DNA from: Bog-257 sp963805985 | Lineage (GTDB): Bacteria > Acidobacteriota > Terriglobia > Terriglobales > Acidobacteriaceae | Reading direction: 5' to 3' | DNA: 64,000 nt | NCBI GenBank assembly: GCA_963805985.1 | Contig: CAWDWG010000008.1 | Location: 1-64,000, forward strand | In this document: positions 17,776-27,346 of the stretch, piece by piece | How positions within the stretch are numbered: position 1 is the first letter of the stretch | Layout of the letters: every line of letters begins with the position of its first letter | Notes under the pieces: model-generated | Databases searched by the model: none | Told to the model about the DNA's origin: nothing | The model's input: the letters and a program-made list of their open reading frames with translations, nothing else | Program-made: the position numbers and the translations under genes

Positions 17776-19203
17776 TCACTTCACCGCCTCGAACGGGGTC
17801 CAGGGCTGCGAATCCATGTCGCGCAGTACTTCCTTTTGCCAGTCGAATTGGGGATGCGCCTCGAGGTGAGGTTGGGCCTTGAAGTCGATACCGCATGCGT
17901 GTCCTGCGGCGGCGACCAACTGCATCTTCTCGGCCATGGCCGCGGTGGTGGCTTTGTTCTGGACGGTGCCGGCGATTCCGAACGGCGGCTGCCAGGGCGG
18001 CATACCACGCGGCGACAGATCTACGTGCCCGCACAGCGTGCGCTCGCTGGGCTCGGTCTTCCGGCTGAAGCTATCGTAGTGATCGCTCTCAAACTTTTCC
18101 GCTGCCGACAGATCGATCTGGCCCTGGTTTTCGGCCATCAGTTGGTCCCAACGGATGTGTCGGGCATTCGCGCTCATGCTGGGGTCAGGGTTGAAGTGGG
18201 TCTCTTCCTGGGCAAGCTTCGGGTTAATGGGAAAGTTTGAGCCCACGAAGTACCCATCGCGCTTGCGCTCCAGGGTGACGTTTTTCAAGCCCAGTTCAAG
18301 GCTGGCAATCTCGTTTCGCTTGGTGTCGGCAATCAGCCAATCGTTGGCATAGCCGCCGTTGTTTCCGGTCTTCATGATGCGGGCAAAGTCGTCGATGGAC
18401 TTGGAGTACTGCATGGCTTTGCGGGCGCGCACGAATTCGGGAATGCCCTTGGGATCGTAGCCAAAGAAGGCCGTGATGGTGGTCTCGGTGATCACGATGC
18501 CGGCGGAGTTGATGCCAAAATCGTCGCCGCTGTGAATCAGACCGGGAAAGCCGTCCATAATGAAGTGCTGCCCTTTTGCCGGAACGATATCGAAGATGAT
18601 GGTCCAGCGCTCGCCGTCGAGATAGCTCGACCAGTTGTTATGCGCAATTACCACCCGTCCATCTTTGGTGTAGCTGCCGGTGGCGACGAAGGCGCTGCAA
18701 TGGTCGGCGGGAGCGGTCGTGACCGGTGGCACGACTCCGTGCTGCTTGTCGTACTCGGTGACGTAGTAACTCCACTCCAGAAACCCATTCAGCGCGACTA
18801 CATCCCACAGATCCAGTTTGATGCCGGCAGCGTTGGCGCCGTCCGTGATGCCCTGCAATTCCTCGCGATACTCATCTTCGATGTGCGGCCACATCATGTT
18901 CTGCGCCGCGTCACGGAAGAAACCCCAGTCCGTACCGTTGTCGTGGATGAGCTCGATCTTTTCCATCTTCAGCGCGTCTTCTATCTCCGGCGCCAGAAGA
19001 TATCCGTGCTGGAAGCCAATGGCGGACGGACTGCCGGTGAGATGGACGAATATCCAGCCATTTTCGGCGGGACGGCGGAATGCGCCCGCAAGACGCGGAT
19101 CAGTCCCGGCGTCCTGCTTGGATTTTGATTTTGAAGAGCCGAGGGCGTTGACCGCAACCCCAGCCAGCAGCAAACACAGCAGAACACCTGCGAGTCGGCG
19201 CAT
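17776..19203 (-). CDS. secreted C45/phospholipase B-like Ntn hydrolase
   Basis: A 475-residue exported protein with a signal peptide (LAGVLLCLLLAGVAVNALG). The motif ADHCSAFVATGSYTKDGRV with a downstream AHNNW matches the cleavage site and nucleophile Cys of N-terminal-nucleophile hydrolases of the acyl-transferase C45/phospholipase B-like group, which mature by self-cleavage before the Cys. Substrate is unknown; amide or lipid hydrolysis is expected from the family. The ATG at 19203 is chosen because GGAG lies five bases upstream and it places the signal peptide at the start; the frame extends to 19287. Confidence 0.75.
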   Translation of the reverse strand: MRRLAGVLLCLLLAGVAVNALGSSKSKSKQDAGTDPRLAGAFRRPAENGWIFVHLTGSPSAIGFQHGYLLAPEIEDALKMEKIELIHDNGTDWGFFRDAAQNMMWPHIEDEYREELQGITDGANAAGIKLDLWDVVALNGFLEWSYYVTEYDKQHGVVPPVTTAPADHCSAFVATGSYTKDGRVVIAHNNWSSYLDGERWTIIFDIVPAKGQHFIMDGFPGLIHSGDDFGINSAGIVITETTITAFFGYDPKGIPEFVRARKAMQYSKSIDDFARIMKTGNNGGYANDWLIADTKRNEIASLELGLKNVTLERKRDGYFVGSNFPINPKLAQEETHFNPDPSMSANARHIRWDQLMAENQGQIDLSAAEKFESDHYDSFSRKTEPSERTLCGHVDLSPRGMPPWQPPFGIAGTVQNKATTAAMAEKMQLVAAAGHACGIDFKAQPHLEAHPQFDWQKEVLRDMDSQPWTPFEAVK

Positions 19204-19792
19204 ACGAACTCCATCCTCCCAAAAGGTGAGCAATGGTAGCAGAAGGTCGGCTCCCACACGTCCGAAACCCGCGGATGTGTAGGACATTTAAACCCTGACT
19301 GTAGAGCACCGCCATGTCGCACGCGCCCTGCACGTTCGGCTCGCCGCGCAGAGCATTTACGCCGCCGCCCACCGTTACCCTCAACCAGTCTCGGCGGTTG
19401 ATTGGCGTTGAGCCGTGGGCACCGGGATCACGGTCTACTTGATCCTGAGTCTCGATTTCCACTTTCGGAGCGCCGCTCGGATCAATACTTCGGAGGTCCT
19501 AACCCCTTCCGACCGTGTAACGAAATCTGTTTGCGCGATGACTATTCAGAGCGTCTCAAGCTGCGACATGCTAGTCAGCCAACCGCGGGCTAGGCAACTA
19601 GGGAATTCCCTAGCTGCGGAATGTGAGGCTACTAGTCCACACTTAGTAGCAGATCGAACGCGGCTTGGGGCGGCAACGAAACCATCGTGGGGCGCCGACG
19701 TCGGCAACAGCTCTTGCCGGGGATCTACGGTCAGATGCCCACGAACCTGCTGTCACCGCGGAATTCAGTAACCCTACTGGGAGAGTGCACAA
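19204..19792. other. intergenic with regulon palindrome and a possible relic
   Basis: On the minus strand near 19400-19340 the sequence reads INRRDWLRVTVGGGVNALRG, similar to a Tat leader, followed quickly by loss of sense, so it may be the start of a lost exported protein. The regulon palindrome lies at 19598-19613, and a CTACTA/TAGTAG inverted repeat at 19629-19649. Confidence 0.4.
19598..19613. promoter_or_regulatory. regulon palindrome, zwf copy
   Basis: CTAGGGAATTCCCTAG, a perfect 16-base palindrome, lies 180 bases before zwf. It is one of seven related sites in this window. Flanks: CAA before and CTG after. Confidence 0.7.
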
Positions 19793-21160
19793 TTGACACA
19801 GCTATCATCCGACGCATTCGTGTTCTTCGGGGCCACTGGCGACCTGGCTTATAAGAAGATTTTTCCCGCCCTGCAAAAGCTGGCGAAACGTGGAAAGCTA
19901 GAGATTCCTGTCATCGGAGTGGCTAAATCGGGATGGAGTTTGCAGCAACTTCATGAACGGGCGAAAAGCAGTGTTGAAAACCATGGCGGTCTCGACGCTG
20001 AGGGATTTTCCAACCTACTTGCCAAACTGAAATACATAGACGGCGATTACCGTGATCCTGCCACGTTCTCCAAGCTGCGCCAGGAGCTCGGTTCTTCGCG
20101 ACGACCGTTGCACTATCTCGCAATTCCACCGGTTCTATTTCCGGATGTTCTGAAGCAACTGAGAACGTCGGGATCTGGGGAAGGTGGACGCATCGTGATT
20201 GAGAAGCCGTTTGGCCACAATTTGGCTTCAGCCCGTGCATTGAATGAAGTGGTCCACTCGGCTTTCGCCGAAGAAAGCGTCTTTCGCATCGATCACTTTC
20301 TGGGCAAGAACGCAGTTCAGAATATGCTCTATTTCCGCTTCGCCAACTCGTTCTTGGAACCGATTTGGAATCGACAGTATGTGCAAAGCGTGCAAATCAC
20401 GATGGCGGAAGATTTTGGAGTGGAGGGTCGAGGTGCCTTCTATGATTGGACGGGAGCGATTCGTGATGTTGTGCAGAACCATCTGTTGCAGGTTCTCAGC
20501 AACATCGCCATGGAACCGCCTCCGGGCTTGGCCGTCGAGATCGTCCGTGATGAGCGCGCGAAAGTTCTTAAAGGGATTCGCCTCGTTGAATCAGTCGACG
20601 TGATTCGAGGGCAATTCGACGGCTATCGTTCCGAGCCTGGCGTGAAGCCGGATTCTAAAGTAGAAACCTACGTCGCCCTGCGCCTTTTCATCAACTCCTG
20701 GCGATGGAAAGATGTGCCCTTTTATATCCGTGCTGGCAAGTGTCTGCCAGTTACGGCTACCGAGGTAATCGTCACTTTGCGGCAGCCTCCAGATATCTTT
20801 CTAGAGAATCCGCTTCCGGCCAACTATGTCCGATTCCGCGTGACCCCGGATCTCGTAATCGCCGTCGGCTCTCACGTCAAGGTGGCGGGCGAAGGATTGC
20901 TTGGCGAACAGGTAGAGCTTGTCGCTTCAAAGAGTTCGGATCCACACGAAATGCAAGCATACGAAGAACTGTTGGGAGATGCTCTGGCTGGGAACTCCTC
21001 GCGCTTTGCGCGTCAGGATTACGTGGAGGAGGCCTGGAGAATCCTCGACCCTATACTGGACGACAAAACCCCGGTCTACCCGTATGCTCCAGGCACCTGG
21101 GGCCCGAGGGAGGCTATCGCACTAGCGCCCCCGGATGGTTGGGTGAATCCCCAAGTGTGA
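19793..21160 (+). CDS. zwf: glucose-6-phosphate dehydrogenase
   Basis: Oxidises glucose-6-phosphate to 6-phosphogluconolactone with NADP+, the entry to the oxidative pentose phosphate pathway and a source of NADPH. The nucleotide-binding loop GATGDLA (residues about 13-19) and the active-site motif RIDHFLGK are present, as are EKPFG and the C-terminal domain. At 455 residues it is slightly short but complete. It starts with TTG at 19793, preceded by GGGAG; no ATG fits. The usual partners (pgl, gnd) are absent, and the gene sits at the left end of a stress-type island with a regulon palindrome upstream. Confidence 0.96.
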   Translation: MTQLSSDAFVFFGATGDLAYKKIFPALQKLAKRGKLEIPVIGVAKSGWSLQQLHERAKSSVENHGGLDAEGFSNLLAKLKYIDGDYRDPATFSKLRQELGSSRRPLHYLAIPPVLFPDVLKQLRTSGSGEGGRIVIEKPFGHNLASARALNEVVHSAFAEESVFRIDHFLGKNAVQNMLYFRFANSFLEPIWNRQYVQSVQITMAEDFGVEGRGAFYDWTGAIRDVVQNHLLQVLSNIAMEPPPGLAVEIVRDERAKVLKGIRLVESVDVIRGQFDGYRSEPGVKPDSKVETYVALRLFINSWRWKDVPFYIRAGKCLPVTATEVIVTLRQPPDIFLENPLPANYVRFRVTPDLVIAVGSHVKVAGEGLLGEQVELVASKSSDPHEMQAYEELLGDALAGNSSRFARQDYVEEAWRILDPILDDKTPVYPYAPGTWGPREAIALAPPDGWVNPQV

Positions 21161-21278
21161 TCATTTCCCGGCTCGCTAGCTATTGGAGCCGAACACGACG
21201 GATAAAGTCTTGACTTGCGTTCCGGGTCGTTCCAGAATTCAAGCCTCTTCCCAATCGGTCCCGAGTTGTTAGAGACGA

Positions 21279-22112
21279 GTGTTTGCCGAACGAATGTGCT
21301 CGAGGGCACCGTTGATCAAGACCATCTTCGCCAGAGTCACGAAAAATAGCTTTCTGCTCACAGCAGCAGGGTTGTCCTACTTCTTCTTGATGGCTTTGGT
21401 TCCAGCGCTGTTATTGCTGTCCTCATTAAGCAACTATCTGTCCTTGCAAAATGGAGTTCATGATGCAATGGACTTTCTCTCGTACATCCTGCCCGAGCAA
21501 GGCGAGTCTACGATAGCCGACGTAGTGAAAATGATCGGAGCGCGACGCGTCGGCTTTTTGTCGATCGGATTTCTTACAGCCTTATGGCTCGCATTGACTG
21601 CAGTTGAAGGGGTCATCTTGAGCATTGACAGCGCCTACGGATCCGGGAAACCGCGCTCGTTATGGAAGACCTGGTCGCTGGCCTTAGGTCTGACAACTGT
21701 GATTGGGTGCCTCTTTATTCTGACGGATCTGTTGGCGAGTTTCGGCCCGGCCGTCGGAAGGTTCGCCTTTGGGCAGTTTATGAAATGGTTGTTAGCAGCT
21801 CTCTTCACCTTCGCGGTATTGGAGATGCTCTATGTTCTAGCTCCGAGTGCGCCGCGTGCAGGACGATTCACGGTGCCTGGCGCAGTCGTCGGGACCGCAA
21901 TTTGGATCGCTATCTCCTGGGCGCTAGGGTTCTACTATCACCATTTCGCGGCACGACACTTGGGAAGCCTATTCGGGCTGTTGGCAACTCCGTTAGCATT
22001 CATGGTGTGGCTGTACTGGAGTGCTGCCGCTATTCTGATCGGCGCAGAAATCAACTCTGGCCTTACAGAGCGCGAACAAGCATCAATGGTGGCAGGCACA
22101 ACGGCCTGTTAG
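21279..22112 (+). CDS. YihY/virulence factor BrkB family membrane protein
   Basis: A 277-residue inner-membrane protein with about six hydrophobic segments and the BrkB-type features: an N-terminal AAGLSYFFLMALVPALLLL helix, LWLALTAVEGVILSIDSAYG, and a C-terminal LFGLLATPLAFMVWLYWSAAAILIGAEIN. The family is often linked to envelope or export functions but its activity is not settled. The frame opens with GTG at 21279; an ATG at 21294 is equally possible. It follows zwf by 118 bases on the same strand. Confidence 0.85.
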   Translation: MFAERMCSRAPLIKTIFARVTKNSFLLTAAGLSYFFLMALVPALLLLSSLSNYLSLQNGVHDAMDFLSYILPEQGESTIADVVKMIGARRVGFLSIGFLTALWLALTAVEGVILSIDSAYGSGKPRSLWKTWSLALGLTTVIGCLFILTDLLASFGPAVGRFAFGQFMKWLLAALFTFAVLEMLYVLAPSAPRAGRFTVPGAVVGTAIWIAISWALGFYYHHFAARHLGSLFGLLATPLAFMVWLYWSAAAILIGAEINSGLTEREQASMVAGTTAC

Positions 22113-22485
22113 CATCTGTCGGCACTCGGCGACCGTGAGTTCTTTGACTTGGTTAAGCCAAGAATCGGAACACGGAAAGCTCAGAAGGACAAGTTCAAGG
22201 CCTAAGTAGAGCTAGACCGCCCGCGCTCGATTTCCTCACATAAGCACCTGGTACGACCCATCCTAGGGATTTCCCCAGTTGTGCAAGAAGAAGACTTGGC
22301 TAAAATTCCGACAACACCGTCACAGATGTGGGCTGCTCGTCTCTGAGAGCTCTCGGAACTTGACGCTCACGGTTGACGGCATTGGCGCAGTCGAGACATG
22401 GAACCTACGGCGTCATGGCCATCCGCTCGGTGAACGGAGTGCGACCGCTGCCCATGGGAAATTGCGATGAGGGGGCGATTGATGT
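22113..22485. other. intergenic with regulon palindrome
   Basis: No gene seen. A CTTGG/CCAAG inverted repeat lies near 22148, shortly after the BrkB-family gene, and the regulon palindrome is at 22263-22278. Confidence 0.4.
22263..22278. promoter_or_regulatory. regulon palindrome, third-position variant
   Basis: CTAGGGATTTCCCCAG, one mismatch from a full palindrome, followed by TTGTG, the same extension seen at 26516 and 32154. The next start on the plus strand is the cytochrome relic at 22486; the porin gene is 610 bases away. Confidence 0.6.
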
Positions 22486-22773
22486 TTGTCCGTGCGCGTA
22501 GGTTTTTACGTAGCTCTCGTTGTCCTGTTCTTGACTTTGGTCATCGCGGTAGCGCAGGAGAAGGCAACGGCCAGCCGACCTGCCCCACAATCCTCCGATG
22601 TGTTTCCTCTTGCGGCCGGAGGGCAGTATGCGGAGAGCGACTTCTGCAAGAGCTGCCACGAGGAGTTCTGGAACAAATCGGTGCTCCTTAAGGCGGCCAG
22701 CACGGATGTCAGTTCTGCCAATGGGCGCGGCCACGCGCACATCGATGGTGGCGGCGATGTGACTAACGATTAA
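22486..22773 (+). pseudogene. truncated c-type cytochrome
   Basis: A 95-residue frame with a signal peptide (VALVVLFLTLVIAVAQ) and one heme motif in SDFCKSCHEEFWNKS, as at the start of multiheme c554-like cytochromes. After that the reading frame loses family character and ends. It could be a tiny monoheme protein, but the abrupt change after the first CxxCH suggests the remnant of a longer multiheme gene. Start codon would be TTG. Confidence 0.45.
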
Positions 22774-22889
22774 GGCCGATTGGTCAAGAAATGTGATGGA
22801 GGGCGTTCTCCCCATCAGTGTTGATGGCTTTCACCGATCGAGCCGCCTGCTTCAGGGAGTTGTAATGTTCGCCCCGAAAAGGAGAAAAC

Positions 22890-24335
22890 ATGAATCCACT
22901 AAAGTATTTCGCGCTCATAGTGCTTGCGCTTCTCTTTGCCTCAAGTACAAGCGCACAGCAGAACTCGATGCAGGCGACGGTGTCGGCCGTAATTAGCTGT
23001 GTTTCAGTGGGTAATCAGCGTCAGCAATGCCCGGCAGACACCAGTGCCGGCGTAGTGATGCTGAGCCAGAGCGGCGAAACTAGTTGCCTCCTGGGCAGGA
23101 ACTGGGGTTACGACGGCCAGGGAGTGTGGGTCTCGGAAGGCTGCGGTGGCGAATTCGCAACCGGCAGCGCATCGCGTTCAGGAACTATACCTGTCCAAGC
23201 GAATGCGTTTGTTGAGCCGGAGGACCAGAAGGCGGAGATGGCCACCGTTACGACTGGCACCAATCCCGCAGTGCACTATACCGGAATGTTCAATCCCTAC
23301 GGGAGTTTTCGTACCATCATTGGAAGTTCCGCCGCTGGGGCGCAGGTGCAAGACGATGCCTCGCGTGTGGGCATCAATCTTGCGACCTTTGGCCCCATCA
23401 AGGTGTTTGGCACGGCGGAGTGGGGCGTGGACCTGGTGCAAAGCGAAACCACGTTCAACGCCGGCGCAACCACGAGTTCAGGGTTCGGCGTCATCAGTAC
23501 GACGACAAACCCGGTCTTTGGCGCACGCTATGGGTTCTTTGGCGTGGATTTCGGCCGCTTCGGCCGTTTGTCCTTTGGCAAACAGAACTCCGTCCATTAT
23601 GACGTGACCGGTTACACCGACCGTTTCAACGTGTTCGGCGGCCAATCCACTGCAACCTACGTCGGTGGCACGGATGGCGGCCAAAGCGGTACTGGACGCG
23701 CGGACCAGACCATCCTTTACCACGTGAATTTCTTGAAGGTGTTGGAATTTGGCACCCAGGCTCAGCTACGCAGCGCCGCTACTAACCAAGCCATCAACGG
23801 CTTCGGCTTCTCCTTGCAAGCCAAGATCTTGCCAGGCGTGAAGATTGGGGGATCCTACGTCAAAACCTACTTCAACCAGGAGTCTGCGCAAGCGATATTC
23901 AACGGAGGGCGCACGGACTATTGGGCCTTCGGTGGCACCGGCAATTGGCGCAACCTGCAATGGGGCGCTGTGTATGTGCACCAAAACAACGGCGATTTAG
24001 TATTCGTTCCCGACCCGTCCGGCGGCCCGGAGCCAATCGCGGCAGGCTTCTCAGCCAATGGGGTGGAGCTCTATTCCAAACTGACATTCGGGCGATTTGC
24101 CGTACTCGGAGGTTTTGACGACTACATACCGTTCGATGTCAGTCGGCTGATTAACTCCAACATTAAGACCAGGTACGGCGTCTTGGGCGCCGAATGGCAC
24201 ATCTCCAAGTCTGGCTATGGGTTCATCGAAGGCAAAGTCGGTGACTCCGTAGACGGGGCTGGAGGCGAGGTAGCCGACGCACTGGCCATCGGCTTCCGTT
24301 ATGACTTTAGCTGGAAGACCCCGCACGTGGAGTAG
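22890..24335 (+). CDS. DUF3011-porin fusion, outer membrane
   Basis: A 481-residue exported protein. After the signal peptide (ALIVLALLFASSTSAQ) a cysteine-rich segment (ISCVSVGNQRQQCPAD to WVSEGCGG, about 30-90) fits DUF3011. Residues 125-481 read as a Gram-negative porin with alternating strands, a GFFGVDFGRFGRLSFGKQ motif typical of trimeric porins, and a C-terminal FRYDFSWKTPHVE. It would let small solutes across the outer membrane; what the N-terminal domain adds is unknown. ATG follows AAGGAG. It belongs to the stress-type island. Confidence 0.8.
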   Translation: MNPLKYFALIVLALLFASSTSAQQNSMQATVSAVISCVSVGNQRQQCPADTSAGVVMLSQSGETSCLLGRNWGYDGQGVWVSEGCGGEFATGSASRSGTIPVQANAFVEPEDQKAEMATVTTGTNPAVHYTGMFNPYGSFRTIIGSSAAGAQVQDDASRVGINLATFGPIKVFGTAEWGVDLVQSETTFNAGATTSSGFGVISTTTNPVFGARYGFFGVDFGRFGRLSFGKQNSVHYDVTGYTDRFNVFGGQSTATYVGGTDGGQSGTGRADQTILYHVNFLKVLEFGTQAQLRSAATNQAINGFGFSLQAKILPGVKIGGSYVKTYFNQESAQAIFNGGRTDYWAFGGTGNWRNLQWGAVYVHQNNGDLVFVPDPSGGPEPIAAGFSANGVELYSKLTFGRFAVLGGFDDYIPFDVSRLINSNIKTRYGVLGAEWHISKSGYGFIEGKVGDSVDGAGGEVADALAIGFRYDFSWKTPHVE

Positions 24336-24410
24336 CGCTGCGCATTCGGACTTTCAGTGTCGTGTCTGCCGGCGTTAACAAGCCATGAGGAACGTTCATT
24401 GGAGGAAACT

Positions 24411-24491
24411 ATGAAGCTATCTAAGCGGTGCATCGCAGAGCTGCCGACGGGGCTTGGCGTGACGGCTCGATCGCAGTTCAGGGTTGCGTAG
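24411..24491 (+). CDS. 26-codon ORF with strong RBS
   Basis: ATG at 24411 follows TTGGAGGAAACT, nearly the same leader as the gene at 27347 (CTGGAGGAAACA), and encodes MKLSKRCIAELPTGLG before a stop at 24491. The start of a signal peptide is suggested but there is no hydrophobic core. It may be the stump of a deleted secreted-protein gene rather than a functional small protein. Confidence 0.25.
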   Translation: MKLSKRCIAELPTGLGVTARSQFRVA

Positions 24492-24603
24492 TTTGCGTCG
24501 CGTGTCGGCCTTGAATGTACGCTCCACCTGGCCTTGCACCCACTACGGTCGATCGCGAAGGCGGCGGATCGAACCGGCGCATTTTGTTACATCGGAGGTC
24601 AAT

Positions 24604-25140
24604 ATGAACTATAGGACGCGAACCGTATTGTGCTGCGCGGCGCTTTTCACCGCTGTCGGCTTGTCCATCATGACTCATGCCCAGACGGCTCCATTTGCAA
24701 AGACTCAGGTTGCCGATCGCATCCGTAAAGTAGAAGACGGTGTGGACCAATTCGACAAGTACCTAGAAAACCGCGGAGACGATGCGCAGAGCCGAGCCAA
24801 TTCCGCACAGAGCAGCGGAGCGACAACCCGCCGCCAGCGTTCGAATTCCGGGAACGCCCAAGCTCAAGGAAACCAAGCTAAGCAAACGAAAGACGACCTC
24901 GAAAACGCGATGGACGATCTGAATCGCGCCACGAACCGTCTCCGGCGCAAGTTTGACGGAACCTCGAATTATCCGGAGACAAAGGTACAAATGGAGCAGG
25001 TCATGGACAGCGCGCGCCGCGTCAATCAGGTGATGACCAAGGGGAATTACGGCAGTCAGGTAGAACGATACTGGACTCCGTTGCGCGCGAACATCAATGA
25101 TCTTGCGCGGTGCTACAACTTGACGCCGTTAGGCGCATAG
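24604..25140 (+). CDS. secreted protein of unknown function
   Basis: A 178-residue protein with a signal peptide ending near THAQ. The mature part is highly charged and probably helical (VADRIRKVEDGVDQFDKYLE, DDLENAMDDLNRATNRLRRKF), with a Gln/Asn/Ser-rich linker in the middle. No family recognised. The ATG at 24604 follows CGGAGG; an in-frame start at 24484 would put 40 residues before the signal peptide. Lies between the porin and YSC84 genes. Confidence 0.68.
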   Translation: MNYRTRTVLCCAALFTAVGLSIMTHAQTAPFAKTQVADRIRKVEDGVDQFDKYLENRGDDAQSRANSAQSSGATTRRQRSNSGNAQAQGNQAKQTKDDLENAMDDLNRATNRLRRKFDGTSNYPETKVQMEQVMDSARRVNQVMTKGNYGSQVERYWTPLRANINDLARCYNLTPLGA

Positions 25141-25621
25141 ATCTCTCAGATCTTCAGTCGACGCAAGCTTCAGCGTCACCAATTGGAGGGCGCAAACTTG
25201 CGCTTCGTTCCTGGCTGTAGATGTAGATCAGAGCGTCGCGGAACATCGGTCCTATTCGCTGGCTAGGGTTTTCCCTAGTTGATTACGAACTGGCTGGTTG
25301 ATATAAGGGCATATCTTCAGGTTATCGCGCCACATGTTTTCCGGAGGCTTAGTAACGTGCCACCGCGCGATACAGTCCACAGTTTCGGCAAGCCAGAGAG
25401 AATGCTGCTGCTCTTCGGGATATTCCTGGTTTCCGTGTATGCCGCGAACACGGTCTACAGCGGCATTTACTTGCACGCCAGCGAGCAAAGCTTCTGGGCA
25501 TATCAAACATCTCCCCCAACACTGCCTTGCCATGTCAGTGGCAGGCGTGCTGTCAGACTCAGATAACCCGGCCTCAGGTAGCAGTAGAGTAGACGCTTCA
25601 ACAAGGAGGAGGTACAAAGCC
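25141..25621. other. intergenic with regulon palindrome
   Basis: A plus-strand frame of 95 codons (25279-25566) contains one hydrophobic stretch (MLLLFGIFLVSVYAANTV) but lacks a good ribosome site, so I do not call it. The palindrome is at 25263-25278, 343 bases before the YSC84 gene. Confidence 0.4.
25263..25278. promoter_or_regulatory. regulon palindrome, YSC84 copy
   Basis: CTAGGGTTTTCCCTAG followed by TTGA. Both seven-base arms are intact apart from the A-to-T change at the seventh position of the left arm. Confidence 0.65.
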
Positions 25622-26209
25622 GTGATAATCACAACAGGGAAGGGTACCGCGACTCTGAAGTTCATCTTCCTCACGCTGGCTTGCTCACTCGTGATTGTGG
25701 CGCACGCAGCCGACGACAAGAAAGCAGAGGAGCAGAAGGAAATCCGGAAAATGGCCCAGGATACCTTGCAGCGTCTTTATAAGGCCAAGCCGGAAGTCAA
25801 AGGCGCAGTCCAGGGAGCAGCGGGGTATGCAGTGTTTAGCAATGCGGGCATGAAGATCTTCATGTTTGGATCCGGCAAAGGCGAAGGCATCGCCGTGAAC
25901 AACAAAAGCAAGCAGGAGACGTTCATGAAGGTCGTGGAGCTTCAAGCCGGCCTCGGGTTCGGGGTGAAGAAATTTAGTGTGATCCTCATCTTCGATAACG
26001 AAGCAGCGCTCAACAAGTTTGTTAACTCGGGCTGGGAATTCGGCGGACAATCCACAGCCGCGGCCACAACCGGGGGAAAGGGCGGAGCGCTGGCCGGCGC
26101 AGCTTCGGTCTCGCCCGGTGTCTGGATGTATCAAATGACGGACAAGGGCGTGGCGCTTGAGATCACCGCCAAGGGCACCAAGTACTACAAGGACGACGAC
26201 CTGAATTGA
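25622..26209 (+). CDS. YSC84/lipid-binding SYLF-domain protein
   Basis: A 195-residue exported protein: signal peptide (FIFLTLACSLVIVAHA), then a SYLF/YSC84 domain (AVQGAAGYAVFSNAGMKIFMFG, GSGKGEGIAVNN, LQAGLGFGVKKFSVILIFDN). Members of this family bind membrane lipids; the bacterial role is not settled. The start is GTG at 25622, strongly supported by AAGGAGGAGG about 10 bases upstream; the frame itself is open back to 25334. Follows a regulon palindrome. Confidence 0.85.
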   Translation: MIITTGKGTATLKFIFLTLACSLVIVAHAADDKKAEEQKEIRKMAQDTLQRLYKAKPEVKGAVQGAAGYAVFSNAGMKIFMFGSGKGEGIAVNNKSKQETFMKVVELQAGLGFGVKKFSVILIFDNEAALNKFVNSGWEFGGQSTAAATTGGKGGALAGAASVSPGVWMYQMTDKGVALEITAKGTKYYKDDDLN

Positions 26210-26635
26210 AGCTGGCGGGCGCTGGTTTGCAAAGGGGAACTACAGCAAGACCCTAATCAACAACGCACCCCGACCGAAGGGGGAAGGAAAAGTAGAACCT
26301 GCCCCCCCCGCCTCATTCTGTCGAATTACGCGTCGCGCTTGTTTCACAGGGCGGTTGTTTTGGAGGCGCGATGCGCTCCGCTTCCAGCATGGCTTCGACC
26401 TGAACCATTTCCTCTTCGATGCTGTCGTGGTCATGCTGCGGCGGGTCACTCTCTTCGACGCTCCGGGCGCGGGGACAGGAACCCTATCGCCAGCCACGAA
26501 TCATAGAACTAAGAATTAGGGATTTCCCTAGTTGTGGCCGTGCGCACGCCATTCTCCAATGGATTGCCGACAACCTGCCAAGAATTTCACGCCCGTTGGA
26601 GTTCTGGTTCTTTGGAGGGTTTATGAGGAGGGAAG
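26210..26635. other. intergenic with regulon palindrome and minus-strand relic
   Basis: On the minus strand, about 26490 to 26310, a frame reads like the acidic tail of a protein (DHDSIEEEMVQVEAMLEAER) but has no start and is cut by a stop upstream. The palindrome is at 26516-26531. Confidence 0.4.
26516..26531. promoter_or_regulatory. regulon palindrome, periplasmic carbonic anhydrase copy
   Basis: TTAGGGATTTCCCTAG followed by TTGTGG, 104 bases before the carbonic anhydrase ATG. A close match to the consensus. Confidence 0.7.
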
Positions 26636-27295
26636 ATGTTTCGAGCTCTACGTGAGTGCTTCTGCCTAGCCGTTTTCGTGTTGCTCAGTCTTTCCGCGAT
26701 GGCACAACAACAGCAAAGCGGTTCCGCCGATCAGATATGGAATCAATTGGTCGCCGGCAATCACCGCTTCGCCACCGGGAAGGTTGCGCCACACGACCTG
26801 CAAGCTCAAAGAGAATCACTCACCAAGACGCAACATCCGCGGGTTGCGGTGCTAAGTTGCTCTGACAGCCGTGTCCCCCCGGAGTTGATCTTTGACGCAG
26901 GGCTCGGCGATCTGTTCGTCGTGCGCTCTGCCGGCGAGGATGACGATGCCATCGTGATCGGGAGTCTGGAATACGCAGTCGAACACCTGGGTTCAACTGT
27001 GATCGTGGTGATCGGACACGAAGGCTGTGGTGCGGTGACGGCAGCCTGTTCTGGAGGGAAGCCGGAATCGGACAATCTCGAAGCGGTTGTTAGCCCGATC
27101 GCTCCCTCGTGCAGCAAGATGGATCGCGCGAAACCAGAAAACCTTGACCTGGCGGTTCGTGACCACGTCCACAGAGTTTCCCAGGAGATACTGGCCAAGA
27201 GCGAGCTGCTGCGGGAAGCGGCTGCAGAACACAAGATTACTGTCATTGAAGCCTACTACTCCCTCGACACTGGGGAGGTGACCAGGCTGCACTGA
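26636..27295 (+). CDS. exported beta-carbonic anhydrase
   Basis: Interconverts CO2 and bicarbonate with a catalytic zinc. The beta-class ligands are present: CSDSRVPPE (Cys and the Asp-Arg pair) and GHEGCGAV (His and Cys). A signal peptide (CLAVFVLLSLSAMAQ) places it in the periplasm, so it could handle CO2/bicarbonate and pH outside the inner membrane. 219 residues is normal. ATG follows GGAGG. A regulon palindrome lies just upstream. A second, cytoplasmic paralogue is at 31245; a SulP fragment lies 0.6 kb downstream, and SulP transporters are often paired with such enzymes. Confidence 0.92.
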   Translation: MFRALRECFCLAVFVLLSLSAMAQQQQSGSADQIWNQLVAGNHRFATGKVAPHDLQAQRESLTKTQHPRVAVLSCSDSRVPPELIFDAGLGDLFVVRSAGEDDDAIVIGSLEYAVEHLGSTVIVVIGHEGCGAVTAACSGGKPESDNLEAVVSPIAPSCSKMDRAKPENLDLAVRDHVHRVSQEILAKSELLREAAAEHKITVIEAYYSLDTGEVTRLH

Positions 27296-27346
27296 TGTAG
27301 AGGTGATTTCCTTGGTCGTCGATCTAAAGATTCACTGGAGGAAACA

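Noticed and set aside
25279..25566. 95-codon frame with one hydrophobic stretch
   Set aside because: Begins in the regulon palindrome without an RBS; more likely leader sequence of the YSC84 gene.
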